Source: Cyanobacteria bacterium MAG CAR3_bin_5 (GTDB lineage Bacteria; Cyanobacteriota; Cyanobacteriia; PCC-6307; Cyanobiaceae). Taken from it: a stretch of 57,292 nucleotides of DNA. The notes under the pieces were generated by a model. The model made no database searches. It was not told where the DNA came from and worked only from the letters and a program-made list of their open reading frames with translations. Shown here piece by piece: positions 46,327 to 55,607 of the stretch. The position numbers were made by a program, and so were the translations under genes. Position 1 is the first letter of the stretch, and each line of letters opens with the position of its first letter. The stretch spans positions 1 through 57,292 of the forward strand of contig JAPOTR010000046.1 in NCBI GenBank assembly GCA_026709085.1, in the 5' to 3' direction.

Positions 46327-47178
46327 TCATTTACATAATTCTTGTTTTAATCTTTTGATATCTTTTTTTATTTCTCTGAGTGCAGCATTCTGGCCAGTTT
46401 CAGATGAAACAAGCGCCAAAGAAAAAAGAGATACAAGCAATCGGTTATCAGAGTAATTAATCCAACCATTAGTAATACTATCGAAAAACTGATACCCTTT
46501 CTTAGTATGTGTCCACAATCCATGTTGAAGTGCATTTGCTGTAGCATCACCGTAGCGCACTTCAAAAATATATTTATTTCTGAAAGCATAGAATCGATAA
46601 ACTGGATGTTTTCGGCGTTCATCTGGTTCTATACGCATAATCTGTGATATGGATTGATAAGCAAGATTATAATTAAATACCAGAATATTGCAATGCTTTG
46701 ATTGTTGATTATAGATTAGAGGTAAGACATTAATCTTACAAAAATCTAAAAATACTAAGCTATTAAGAAGACTTTTTATTTGTTCTTGATCGACAATTTT
46801 TCCTTCTTCTTTTTTTTCGTTTTCCAGAAGCGAAAACATCGAAGAAGTCTTGTCTGTAGAAAGCTGTAAGGGTCCATGTCCATATGCTTTTAAGCTAACA
46901 GGAAATTCGACCTTTGTTATCTCATTTATAATTTTAATATCTTCTTCTTGAGATTTAGCTCGGTACAAATCTTTTCCTACATGAATTGACCGGAAGTCAT
47001 ACATATATTGATTGATAAACTCAGATATGGCGATTTCTGCCAAATCGCCATGTGTTTTATTCCCAATCAAACGCATAGTAAATATGTTGCTAAGGGTTGT
47101 TGTGATAAGAGCCGGGTGCTTTCTGATGAAAAGCCTTAAGCGCTCTGTGAAGTCCTTGTACGCGCTTGCCGTTTCCAT
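46327..47178 (-). CDS. putative type II restriction endonuclease
   Basis: A 283-residue AT-rich gene directly preceding the methylase. Its product is a soluble alpha/beta protein with HGDLAEIAISEFINQYMYDF, KVEFPVSLKAYGHGPLQLST and NKYIFEVRYGDATANALQHG. The FPVSLKAYG and FEVRYGD stretches could hold a PD-(D/E)xK-type nuclease centre (LxxE ... E/SxK), but this is not proven. The endonuclease call rests mainly on its position. The ATG at 47178 marks the change from GC-rich to AT-rich DNA; an ATG at 47211 is possible. 47179-47517 holds only the presumed promoter. Confidence 0.65.
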   Translation of the reverse strand: METASAYKDFTERLRLFIRKHPALITTTLSNIFTMRLIGNKTHGDLAEIAISEFINQYMYDFRSIHVGKDLYRAKSQEEDIKIINEITKVEFPVSLKAYGHGPLQLSTDKTSSMFSLLENEKKEEGKIVDQEQIKSLLNSLVFLDFCKINVLPLIYNQQSKHCNILVFNYNLAYQSISQIMRIEPDERRKHPVYRFYAFRNKYIFEVRYGDATANALQHGLWTHTKKGYQFFDSITNGWINYSDNRLLVSLFSLALVSSETGQNAALREIKKDIKRLKQELCK

Positions 47179-47517
47179 GGGCTTTGGTGCTGTTCCATGC
47201 TTTCCAGCCATTGTGGCATGTGTTGCATGGTTTGACAAGCCCTCTGACCTCATCTCTCTATCAGCTTCAACACCCTGCCATGCAACCCCTGGAGGACACA
47301 CCCTTGCCCATAGCTGTTCCTGCCCCCGTCAGGCTTGCTGGGGGGTCCGTCTCTTCTTCTGAAAGACAGAGGCCATTTCCTCCCTAGTCCTGTTTCAGGG
47401 AAAACCTGCCTATGCTACGGGATTGAGCCGGTGCGGATCATCCCCACAACACCCCCAGCGGCACAAAACCCCATGGGCCACACCCCCTAGGATGGTCATC
47501 AGCCACCACAATCCTCT

Positions 47518-48642
47518 TTGGCCACTACCACGGATCTGCGGCAGACCCCTTGGCTGAACCGGGCTGGCCGTATCGGGCTGGTGGCAGGGCTGGTGGCCGC
47601 TGGCGCATGGGTGAGCATCACGGTCCTGCGGCGTCCAGCCATCCGGGATCTTGACCCCTACACCGTTGTGGTGCAGCAGCAGGCCCTGCGGGGAACCGTG
47701 GTGGCCACTGGTACGGTGGAACCTGTTCGCCAGGTGAACCTGAGTCCGCCCCAGTCGGGCATTGTGGCCGCCATCAACGTGGAGGAAGGGGAGCAGGTGC
47801 GCGCTGGGCAGGTTCTGGTGGTAATGGATGACGGCGATTTACCCATGCGAATCAAGGAACGGCAGGCTTTGCTGACCCAGGCGGAGGAAGAATTGGCTTT
47901 GCGGGAAGAGGAACTCCTGCGTCAACAGGGGTTGGTGGAGGCAGGGGCGTTGAGCCAACTGGCCCTGAGCCAACTGGAAAGCCGCTACCGGGCCCAGCAG
48001 AGCCAAGTGGCGGCAAGCCGGCAGCGGCTCCAGGAATTGCTGCAGGAGCAAACAGAACTAACGGTGCAGGCCCCCTTTGACGGCCTGGTGCTGGAGCGGT
48101 TTGCGGAGCCGAGGAGTTATGTCACCCCTTCGGGCAATGCCAATGACGCCACCAGGACGTCTCTGCTCACCATCGGCACCGGCCACCAGTTGGTGGCCGC
48201 CCTGCCCGATAACGAGGTTGGGCGGATCCGGTTGAATCAGGGCGCCACAGTGTTGCTGGATGCCTTACCGAATCAACCCCTGGATGCGCAGGTGAACATC
48301 ATCGCCCCCCGGTCCCAGGTGAACGACAACGTGATCACCTTTGACGTAACTCTGGCGTTTCTGAGCGAGAACCCCCAGCTTCGTTATGGCATGAGTGGGG
48401 ACGTGCAGCTTTTCACCGAGGAACTTTCCCCCACCCCTGTGGTGCCCATCGTTGCTGTTGTCACCCGTTCCGGCCAATCTGGGGTCTATGTGGCGGGCAG
48501 GGAAGATCAACCCACTTTCCGCTCCATTGCCTTGGGGTATTCCAGTGGAAGCAGCATCCAGGTGTTGGACGGGCTTGAATTGGGTGAGCGTGTGTTTATC
48601 GATTGGCCAACCTGGGCCCGCCAGCCCAGAGGAAGGAACTGA
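47518..48642 (+). CDS. HlyD/RND-type periplasmic adaptor protein
   Basis: A 374-residue membrane fusion protein starting at TTG. It has an N-terminal membrane anchor (RIGLVAGLVAAGAWVSITVL), a split biotinyl-lipoyl domain (VNLSPPQSGIVAAINVEEGE and TVQAPFDGLVLERFAEP), an intervening coiled-coil hairpin (about 110-175) and a beta-barrel region. It resembles MacA-type adaptors for tripartite export. No MacB-type permease or ATPase follows; the next genes are phycobilisome linkers on the other strand. Confidence 0.88.
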   Translation: MATTTDLRQTPWLNRAGRIGLVAGLVAAGAWVSITVLRRPAIRDLDPYTVVVQQQALRGTVVATGTVEPVRQVNLSPPQSGIVAAINVEEGEQVRAGQVLVVMDDGDLPMRIKERQALLTQAEEELALREEELLRQQGLVEAGALSQLALSQLESRYRAQQSQVAASRQRLQELLQEQTELTVQAPFDGLVLERFAEPRSYVTPSGNANDATRTSLLTIGTGHQLVAALPDNEVGRIRLNQGATVLLDALPNQPLDAQVNIIAPRSQVNDNVITFDVTLAFLSENPQLRYGMSGDVQLFTEELSPTPVVPIVAVVTRSGQSGVYVAGREDQPTFRSIALGYSSGSSIQVLDGLELGERVFIDWPTWARQPRGRN

Positions 48643-48665
48643 AACCGGCGGGTCGGCAAGGGACG

Positions 48666-49424
48666 TTAACCGGTAACGCGGATTGTGCGAATGCGGCCGC
48701 CACGACGCTGAATGGTCTGCAGTTGCCGACTCAGATTGGCAAACTGAACCTGGACAGACTGGGCAGCATAGCGATTGGTGGCGCTGTTCCCTGGCAGGTC
48801 ATAGGTGACCTCGTAGCGGGTAATCCGGTTGTCGTACTGATTGTTGGTAATCCGAGGGGGATTGGCCTTGGCGGGCAATTTTGCCGCAATCTGACGCACC
48901 TGAGCCATGACGGATGTTTTGTCGCTACTGGCCCGACCGCGGTTCAGATTCAGGGTGAGCAGGTAGTCCCTGTTGCTCTGGAACTGGCTACTATCGACCC
49001 GGGGATGGGGAACGTTGTTTTCCCCAAAGGCGGTGCTGTATTCCTCACTGTCAATGTAGGAGAGGACCTCAGCATCGTAGCCGTGGGTGTTGTAGATGAG
49101 CACATGCTCGGAAATTTCCTGCTGATTGCGCGGTGAACGCCCCAGAAAGTGCTTGAAGTTCAGTTCAATGAACCGATACGGACTGTTGCAGGTGAAAAAC
49201 AGGTTTCTGTAGGTCTCTGAAAGACCTACTGCCATCACGAATTCACGGACTGTGATGTTGCCGTTGCGCAACTGGGATTCAGCCTTCTTGCAACGCTCAA
49301 AGCTGTTGACGTGAGCATTGCCCAGAACTTGACGATAGGTTGCGGTGATCACATCCTGAAGTTCTGTTTCGGAGCGAGCCTTGAACAACTCCGATTTCAG
49401 TTCGTCGGCGAGCCAAAGGGGCAT
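48666..49424 (-). CDS. phycobilisome rod linker (one linker domain plus CpcD-like end)
   Basis: A 252-residue linker. A PBS-linker (pfam00427-type) domain spans about 20-150: ITATYRQVLGNAHVNSFERC, GNITVREFVMAVGLSETYRN, RFIELNFKHFLGRSPRNQQE and IDSEEYSTAFGENNVP. A CpcD-like cap is at about 195-252 (TRYEVTYDLPGNSATNRYAA, RIRTIRVTG). It is the third linker downstream of mpeBA. The exact name (CpeC/CpeD/CpeE/MpeD type) cannot be assigned. The long upstream frame to 49835 is rejected because it runs through the next linker gene. Confidence 0.9.
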   Translation of the reverse strand: MPLWLADELKSELFKARSETELQDVITATYRQVLGNAHVNSFERCKKAESQLRNGNITVREFVMAVGLSETYRNLFFTCNSPYRFIELNFKHFLGRSPRNQQEISEHVLIYNTHGYDAEVLSYIDSEEYSTAFGENNVPHPRVDSSQFQSNRDYLLTLNLNRGRASSDKTSVMAQVRQIAAKLPAKANPPRITNNQYDNRITRYEVTYDLPGNSATNRYAAQSVQVQFANLSRQLQTIQRRGGRIRTIRVTG

Positions 49425-49503
49425 GATGATTGGAGAGAGAAAGGGAAGTGGAAAAGCTGCACCCAGGCCGCAGCCAGTGTGCAGTGAGCAGCGCCAGGGA
49501 CGA

Positions 49504-50988
49504 TCAACTGATCTCCGTGAGGCTGACAATCCGGCCACTGTCGCGATGGATAAACGCCAGTTGGCTGGTGATGTTGTCACCAGACACCACGTAGGTGGTG
49601 GTGGCAAGGCGCCGACGGCTGCCGGCACGCTGGCTGCGGACAACAATGCGGAAACGCTTACCGGGCGCATCGCTTGAGCCGCTGCTGGCGGTGCTACGGG
49701 TGGCAATGGCCAGACCGGCGGCTCCGGCAACCGTATCAACCGTGCTGGAATCACTGCGCACACCATCACTGCCGGCATAGCCGGGCACCAGCGCCAGAGT
49801 GCGATTAAAGGTGGCCTGCCTGCGGCCATCCCCACTGCTCACACCCCGTAGATACGGCACCACGTTGTCACCAAACGCCTGGCTGTATTCGTCACTGTCC
49901 ACCAGCCAATCAACGGCGGCATCGTAGCCAGCCGTGATCACCCGATCCAGTTGGGCGCCCATTTCAGCCTGGCTTTCCGGACTACGCCCCAGAACATGCT
50001 TATAGTTGACCTCCACAAACCGATAGGGGGCCATTGTTTCAAAAAAGCGGCTACGGTAGAGGGGCGTTTTGCACAATCCACGAACAAATTCCCGCACACT
50101 GAGCCTTCCGCTGAGGAATTGGGATTCCAGCCCCTCGGGCCGCTCTGTTTCCATGATATGGGGGTTCCCCATCACGTGACGATAAAGCTGCCGCAACAGA
50201 ATGGCTTTATCCATGGCGTTATCCTTGGCTTGGCGCACGTAGCGGGGCTGGACCTGCTCGCCTACGCCAAAGCTGCCGTAGGGACTGCTGCTGAGGGGGA
50301 CAGACTGAGGACCCTTGGTGACCCGGGCAAAGTTGGAAAGCTTGGGTAGGGGGCGACCCTGGCTGGGCAAGGGAATGGCGTAGTTGGGATAGCCAAGCAG
50401 TTCGGAGATGGTGCGGCTGCCGCGCCCCATGGAGAAGTCGCTGGCCGCCGCGCCGCCCTTGAGCCGGAAGGTTTTATTAAAGGTGTCCTGTGCAAAACCC
50501 ACCAGGCTGTTGATGGAGCGCAAATAGGGAACCGTGTCATCCCCAAAAGCCTCCTGATACTCGTCACTGTTGACGTAACTGCTGATTTCTGCTGCGTAGC
50601 CCTGCTGCCGCAGCAACTTCACATGGGTGCTCACTTCCGCCTCGCTGGCGGGCGGGCGGCCCAGAAAATGTTTGCAGTTGAGTTCCACAAAGCGGTGGGA
50701 ACTGGTGGCGCTCAGGAAGAGCCGCTCATAGGCGCTGGATTGTCCCAGGGCCTCCACAAAGCCCCTCACTGACAGGTTACCCTGGCGCAACTGGGATTCG
50801 GCAACAGTGACGCGATCAACCTCGAACAGGCCGATCCCGCCAAACACCTGACGATAGGCACCGTTGATGACTGCGTCCAGGTTGTCGCGGTGGGGGCCTA
50901 GGTACACTGGATCAAGATCCAGGTCGCGAGCCACGCCAAAAGAATACTTCTGGGTTCGCTGGTCAGAAAGGCTGATGAGGGAACTCAT
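49504..50988 (-). CDS. large phycobilisome linker with two linker domains and CpcD-like end
   Basis: A 494-residue linker with two PBS-linker domains in tandem: about 33-170 (GAYRQVFGGIGLFEVDRVTV, RFVELNCKHFLGRPPASEAE) and about 255-390 (RQLYRHVMGNPHIMETERPE, RFVEVNYKHVLGRSPESQAE). A Ser/Gly-rich joint and a CpcD-like domain (about 435-494) close it. It could bridge two hexamers in a rod. Marine Synechococcus CpeE has a comparable two-domain plan, from memory. It lies 55 bp after the previous linker gene and 79 bp before the next. Confidence 0.9.
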   Translation of the reverse strand: MSSLISLSDQRTQKYSFGVARDLDLDPVYLGPHRDNLDAVINGAYRQVFGGIGLFEVDRVTVAESQLRQGNLSVRGFVEALGQSSAYERLFLSATSSHRFVELNCKHFLGRPPASEAEVSTHVKLLRQQGYAAEISSYVNSDEYQEAFGDDTVPYLRSINSLVGFAQDTFNKTFRLKGGAAASDFSMGRGSRTISELLGYPNYAIPLPSQGRPLPKLSNFARVTKGPQSVPLSSSPYGSFGVGEQVQPRYVRQAKDNAMDKAILLRQLYRHVMGNPHIMETERPEGLESQFLSGRLSVREFVRGLCKTPLYRSRFFETMAPYRFVEVNYKHVLGRSPESQAEMGAQLDRVITAGYDAAVDWLVDSDEYSQAFGDNVVPYLRGVSSGDGRRQATFNRTLALVPGYAGSDGVRSDSSTVDTVAGAAGLAIATRSTASSGSSDAPGKRFRIVVRSQRAGSRRRLATTTYVVSGDNITSQLAFIHRDSGRIVSLTEIS

Positions 50989-51043
50989 GAGGGCAAGTGG
51001 AGAGAAGTGCTTAAAGAGGGTTTGACGCCATAAAGAAAAGGCG

Positions 51044-51928
51044 TCAACTCACCGGTGTAATGCTGGCAATCTTGCCACGCTCCCGGTGGATGCGCTGGAA
51101 CTGCTCAGAGAGTTTGGCAAACGGCACATAGACAACCCGATTGCTCTTGCGATAGCGGGAGGTTTTGGCCACACCCGGAGCGCTATATCCCGTGATCTCC
51201 ACACGAAACACCTTGCCCTCGTCGCTTGCACCAACACCAAGGCGAGACTGGGGCTCGGTGGCTCGGGTGGTGGGACGGAAGCCAAACCCCTGGCCATTGC
51301 CGTTGACGCCGGAAGGGGCCACAACCGGAAGAGGCCGATTGAGATAGGCTGCCCGACCCAACTTGAATTCGATGCCTGATAGATCTCCTTTGAGGTCACT
51401 ACTGCCTGCGCCGCGGGTAAGCTGGAACATCCAGGTGAACTCCCGCATACTCTTCCCTGGCCCTGACTTCCAGCCATGGAGGTAGGGCACCGTATCCTCC
51501 CCAAACTTTTGTTGATATTCATCACTATCGATAAAGGAATTGATATCCGCGTCATAGCCTTCGCTATCCAAGCGGTGGGCATGCTCACGCATCTCTGCAA
51601 AAGAGTCAGGGGAGCGGCCCAGCAAATGTTTGAACGTCAGCTCAATGTAGCGATAGCGATTGCAGGAATCAAAGAAGCGACTCCGATAGAGATAGCTCTT
51701 GGCCAGCGTGCGAACAAATTCGCGCATGCTGATGCGACCCAGCTTGAACTGGGACTCAGCGACAATCTGTCGCTCGCTATCCATGACATAGGAATTGCCA
51801 AGAACCTGGCGATACGCAGCAGACAGAAGGTTTTCCCGCTCTTCGTTGTTGGTGGCCTGGTACTGCTGTTGGGGTGGAGTCGATTCGAAGCGTTCGACAC
51901 CAAGACGAGAGGCTGGACCAAAGGTCAT
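51044..51928 (-). CDS. phycobilisome rod linker (294 residues)
   Basis: It opens MTFGPASRLGVERFESTPP, typical of rod linkers, then a PBS-linker domain (about 30-170: SAAYRQVLGNSYVMDSERQI, RYIELTFKHLLGRSPDSFAE). A Gly/Pro-rich spacer and a CpcD-like C-terminal domain (about 235-294) follow. No Cys is present in the N-terminal region where chromophorylated MpeC-type linkers bind PUB, so it is probably non-pigmented. It is the first linker after mpeBA, separated from mpeA by a strong hairpin. Confidence 0.9.
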   Translation of the reverse strand: MTFGPASRLGVERFESTPPQQQYQATNNEERENLLSAAYRQVLGNSYVMDSERQIVAESQFKLGRISMREFVRTLAKSYLYRSRFFDSCNRYRYIELTFKHLLGRSPDSFAEMREHAHRLDSEGYDADINSFIDSDEYQQKFGEDTVPYLHGWKSGPGKSMREFTWMFQLTRGAGSSDLKGDLSGIEFKLGRAAYLNRPLPVVAPSGVNGNGQGFGFRPTTRATEPQSRLGVGASDEGKVFRVEITGYSAPGVAKTSRYRKSNRVVYVPFAKLSEQFQRIHRERGKIASITPVS

Positions 51929-52030
51929 GGAAGGAGAGCCGTGTTGTGAGAGCGGAAGCTTGCCGCTTTAAGGGTGGTGAAAGCCTAGGGCCAAATTTCG
52001 ACCCCACGGAAAACATGGCTGAATTGTTAC

Positions 52031-52075
52031 GAAGACTGGAGAAGGCGGCCTTGCAGCTTTGCTTCTCCAGTCTTC
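52031..52075 (-). terminator. 14-bp stem hairpin after mpeA (attenuator or processing site)
   Basis: A perfect 14-bp inverted repeat, GAAGACTGGAGAAG ... CTTCTCCAGTCTTC, with a 17-nt loop. It lies 20 bp after the mpeA stop and about 100 bp before the first linker. On the transcript it is followed by GUAACAAUU, not a U-run. It is therefore better read as a partial terminator or an mRNA-stabilising 3' end that lowers linker expression relative to mpeBA. Confidence 0.7.
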
Positions 52076-52094
52076 GCCTCTTCGGTGACTGACG

Positions 52095-52592
52095 TCAGCC
52101 CAGGGAGTTGGCCACGTAGTCGAGAGCAGCGTTGTACTCCGCTAGAGCCTGGGCGCTCATGTCCCGGGGGGCACAGCCACGGTTGCGCAGGGTGTTCAGT
52201 CCGTAGACGTAGGTGGCAGGGTCAATGCTGAGGGCTGCATAGACCTCTTTGGCGCCGTTGATGGCCAGTTCATCCAGGGGGCCGGTGCCGCCGGTGACCA
52301 GGGCGTAATTGATCAGACGCAGGTAGTGAACAAAGTCACGCTTGCACTTCTCTTTGCCCTCGGTGTCGCAGACCCGGGGCTGACGACCCAGGGTGCCTTG
52401 GGGGTTGACCTTGTAGACCGCGTCAACCGCCTCTTGGGCCACAGAATCGTAGTTGGCGGCCAGCTTTTCAGCGGCTTCCATGCGAGCAGCGGCACGCTCC
52501 ATGGAACCGCGGACAGACTCCAGGTCGGAGGCGCTGGGGAAACGAGCAGCGTTATCTGCTGCTGCAATCACTGTGGTGATGGTGGATTTCAT
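52095..52592 (-). CDS. mpeA: phycoerythrin class II alpha subunit
   Basis: A 165-residue alpha subunit of phycoerythrin II, the distal rod pigment of marine Synechococcus. Three bilin cysteines sit at the PE-II positions: Cys75 and Cys83 ([15 protein letters not shown]) and Cys140 ([15 protein letters not shown]). Cys75 and the surrounding GRQPR-type loop distinguish MpeA from CpeA, which has only the latter two. It follows mpeB by 53 bp. None of the known MpeA lyases (MpeY, MpeZ, MpeU) is recognisable beside it. Confidence 0.94.
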   Translation of the reverse strand: MKSTITTVIAAADNAARFPSASDLESVRGSMERAAARMEAAEKLAANYDSVAQEAVDAVYKVNPQGTLGRQPRVCDTEGKEKCKRDFVHYLRLINYALVTGGTGPLDELAINGAKEVYAALSIDPATYVYGLNTLRNRGCAPRDMSAQALAEYNAALDYVANSLG

Positions 52593-52645
52593 CGTGAAAG
52601 TGTAGAAAGGGTGTGGGCGTCGGAAGTCAAGCTGTGGCGGCGCCT

Positions 52646-53706
<1,061 letters not shown>

Positions 53707-53736
53707 TTGCGCATCCGGCCAAGGATCTGCTATATG
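53707..53736 (+). promoter_or_regulatory. candidate sigma-70 promoter of tRNA-Ala
   Basis: TTGCGC (53707-53712), an 18-bp spacer and TATATG (53731-53736) lie about 48 bp before the tRNA. Each hexamer matches about four of six consensus bases. It is the best-spaced candidate in the region. Confidence 0.4.
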
Positions 53737-53783
53737 TTACTCCTACCGGGTCATCCGGGGAGCCATTCCCGAGGATCCCGCTT

Positions 53784-53856
53784 GGGGCCATAGCTCAGTT
53801 GGTAGAGCACCTGCATGGCATGCAGGGGGTCAGGAGTTCGAGTCTCCTTGGCTCCA
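53784..53856 (+). tRNA. trnA-GGC: tRNA-Ala(GGC)
   Basis: A full cloverleaf of 73 nt: acceptor GGGGCCA pairs with TGGCTCC (one G-T), with D-arm GCTCAGTTGGTAGAGC. The anticodon stem CCTGC/GCAGG has loop ATGGCAT giving anticodon GGC, and the T-arm AGGAG TTCGAGT CTCCT is complete. CCA is not encoded. The last 27 bases overlap, antisense, the 3' end of lnt. Confidence 0.97.
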
Positions 53857-55380
53857 TTCCCCATCACCACCACGAACTCCCGTGGCTTGGTGGTGGTTCC
53901 TGGGGCGGCCGTTGAGCGCCAGCAGCAATCCGGAGATCAGGAGGGGCCAATCCCCAACCCGGCTGTAGAGGGTAGGTTCCGTCCGCAGGGGGACGCTCCA
54001 GACGGTAGAGGCCACCACCATGGGCTCCAGTTGTGCCGTGATTTCCCCTCGGCTGTTGATGAGGGCTGTGGGTCCGGTGTTGCTGGCAACCACCAGCCAA
54101 CGACCGGTTTCAATGGCCCGTTGCCGGGCCAGAGCCAGAAACTGCCCATGCAGGAGCCTGGGGTAGGGATCCAGGTTGGCTACGGCCAGCAGCAACTGAG
54201 CGCCGGCATGGGTGGCGGCTGCCAGGGCATGGGCCTGGCTGATTTCGTAGCAGATGGCCACCCCGGCCCGCCATGGCAAGTGCTTACCCGCCAACAGTCG
54301 TTCTTTCGGCCCTGGCTGGAGACTGCCCACCGCAGAAAGACCGGTATTGGCGAATAGTCCACTCCATGGAAGCCATTCACCCAGCAGCACCAGGCGGTGT
54401 TTATCCAAAGCCGTTGCAGGATCACGGGTCCCAGGCGGATACACCAGCAAGCTGTTGCGCAGTCCCCCCTGCTGACGGCGAAAACCACCGGCCACCAGTC
54501 CAACGCCGTCCACCGTGGGGGGAGATTGATCCAAGGCCATGGCGCCTTCCGGGAGAAGCAGCCATGGCGCCCCCTGTCGGGCAGTGCGGTTCATGGCCAG
54601 CGTGAGGCGCCGCTCCAGCGCCGCCATTGCTGACCAGGTGAATTTCTGCCGCGTCGGAATGGCCGGTTGCAACACCCCCATGGGCATGGCCGGTCCCTGG
54701 GTGTCCGCCAAGGCTGCAAAGCCAAGGCCATGGAGCGCAACAACCACCACGGCCCCTCCAGCCAACCAGCCACGGCGCTGACAGGACGAGGCTTTGCAGC
54801 ACCGCCAGAGCCACCAGCCCAGCAACACCTGAACAGCGGCCAGTCCCCCCGGTCCTGCCAGAGCGCCGAGGCCGGCCAGGGGGCGATCATGGATGACCGC
54901 CACTGTACTCAGCCCCAGCCAGAACAGGGGACCGCGGGCCAGCAACACTTCACCGCATCCCCACAGCAGAGCCATGGTCAGTGGGCCAGGAAACCGCGGC
55001 AATGGGTAGAAGCTCGCCAGCCACCACCAGAGGCCCACGGCCAACGCTCCGCCGCTGCCCACCAGCAACCAGAGCAACAGGGTGAGGGGTAGGCTCAAGG
55101 CCCCGGGAATACCGACCCAGTCCAGGGGATGAAGCCAAAGCAGCCAGACGTGGCTGGCAAGGAGAGCAGCCCCACCCCATCCCGCAGCAGACACGAGCCC
55201 CTGGGCGATAGAGCGGCGACTGACGGCTTCCCAGAGGGGAACCAGGGTCAGCCACAGCAGCGGCGGCGCCCCCCAAGGGGCCACACTGAACCCGGCCAGA
55301 GTCCCGGCAACACAGGCCAGAACAGGGAGGCTCCATCGGTAGGCCACAGCCACCCTCAGCACCGTAAGGTGTCTTGCCAT
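53830..55380 (-). CDS. lnt: apolipoprotein N-acyltransferase
   Basis: A 516-residue inner-membrane enzyme that N-acylates mature lipoproteins. The N-terminal half is hydrophobic with about six to eight helices. The C-terminal nitrilase-like domain has WLLLPEGAMALDQSP (catalytic Glu), DKHRLVLLGEWLPW (catalytic Lys) and GVAICYEISQAHAL (catalytic Cys). RAIETGRWLVVASNTGPTA follows. The last codons and the TGA lie within the tRNA-Ala gene on the opposite strand. Confidence 0.93.
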   Translation of the reverse strand: MARHLTVLRVAVAYRWSLPVLACVAGTLAGFSVAPWGAPPLLWLTLVPLWEAVSRRSIAQGLVSAAGWGGAALLASHVWLLWLHPLDWVGIPGALSLPLTLLLWLLVGSGGALAVGLWWWLASFYPLPRFPGPLTMALLWGCGEVLLARGPLFWLGLSTVAVIHDRPLAGLGALAGPGGLAAVQVLLGWWLWRCCKASSCQRRGWLAGGAVVVVALHGLGFAALADTQGPAMPMGVLQPAIPTRQKFTWSAMAALERRLTLAMNRTARQGAPWLLLPEGAMALDQSPPTVDGVGLVAGGFRRQQGGLRNSLLVYPPGTRDPATALDKHRLVLLGEWLPWSGLFANTGLSAVGSLQPGPKERLLAGKHLPWRAGVAICYEISQAHALAAATHAGAQLLLAVANLDPYPRLLHGQFLALARQRAIETGRWLVVASNTGPTALINSRGEITAQLEPMVVASTVWSVPLRTEPTLYSRVGDWPLLISGLLLALNGRPRNHHQATGVRGGDGEWSQGDSNS

Positions 55381-55504
55381 TGCGGCTTGCCGGGTTGCAT
55401 TCGTTCAGTCCGATTCAATGTAGACAAACATCCCCATAGCCCATGGTTCCCTGCAGTCTAGCCACAATCCATCTCTTGAGGAAATTGGTAGAACTGGTCC
55501 CCAG

Positions 55505-55556
55505 CGATCCGTGAAACCGGACCTGAGGTCACTTTGTGACTGATGGTCATAACCCT
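55505..55556 (+). promoter_or_regulatory. two-part motif shared with the argF upstream region
   Basis: CGATCCGTGAAACCGG (55505-55520), 24 bp, then GGTCATAACCCT (55545-55556). It is the partner of the copy at 31296-31346. It ends about 50 bp before the AbrB-family start codon. TTATGCTAGATT further down (about 55569-55580) could supply a -10-like TAGATT. Confidence 0.5.
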
Positions 55557-55607
55557 ATTCCTCTCCCCTTATGCTAGATTCTCTAGTGTACTCACCGAGT
55601 ATTCAAC

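Noticed and set aside
48666..49835. 389-residue version of the third linker
   Set aside because: Residues before MPLWLADEL overlap the second linker gene in another frame and are Pro/Ala-rich shadow translation. The ATG at 49424 follows a normal intergenic gap.
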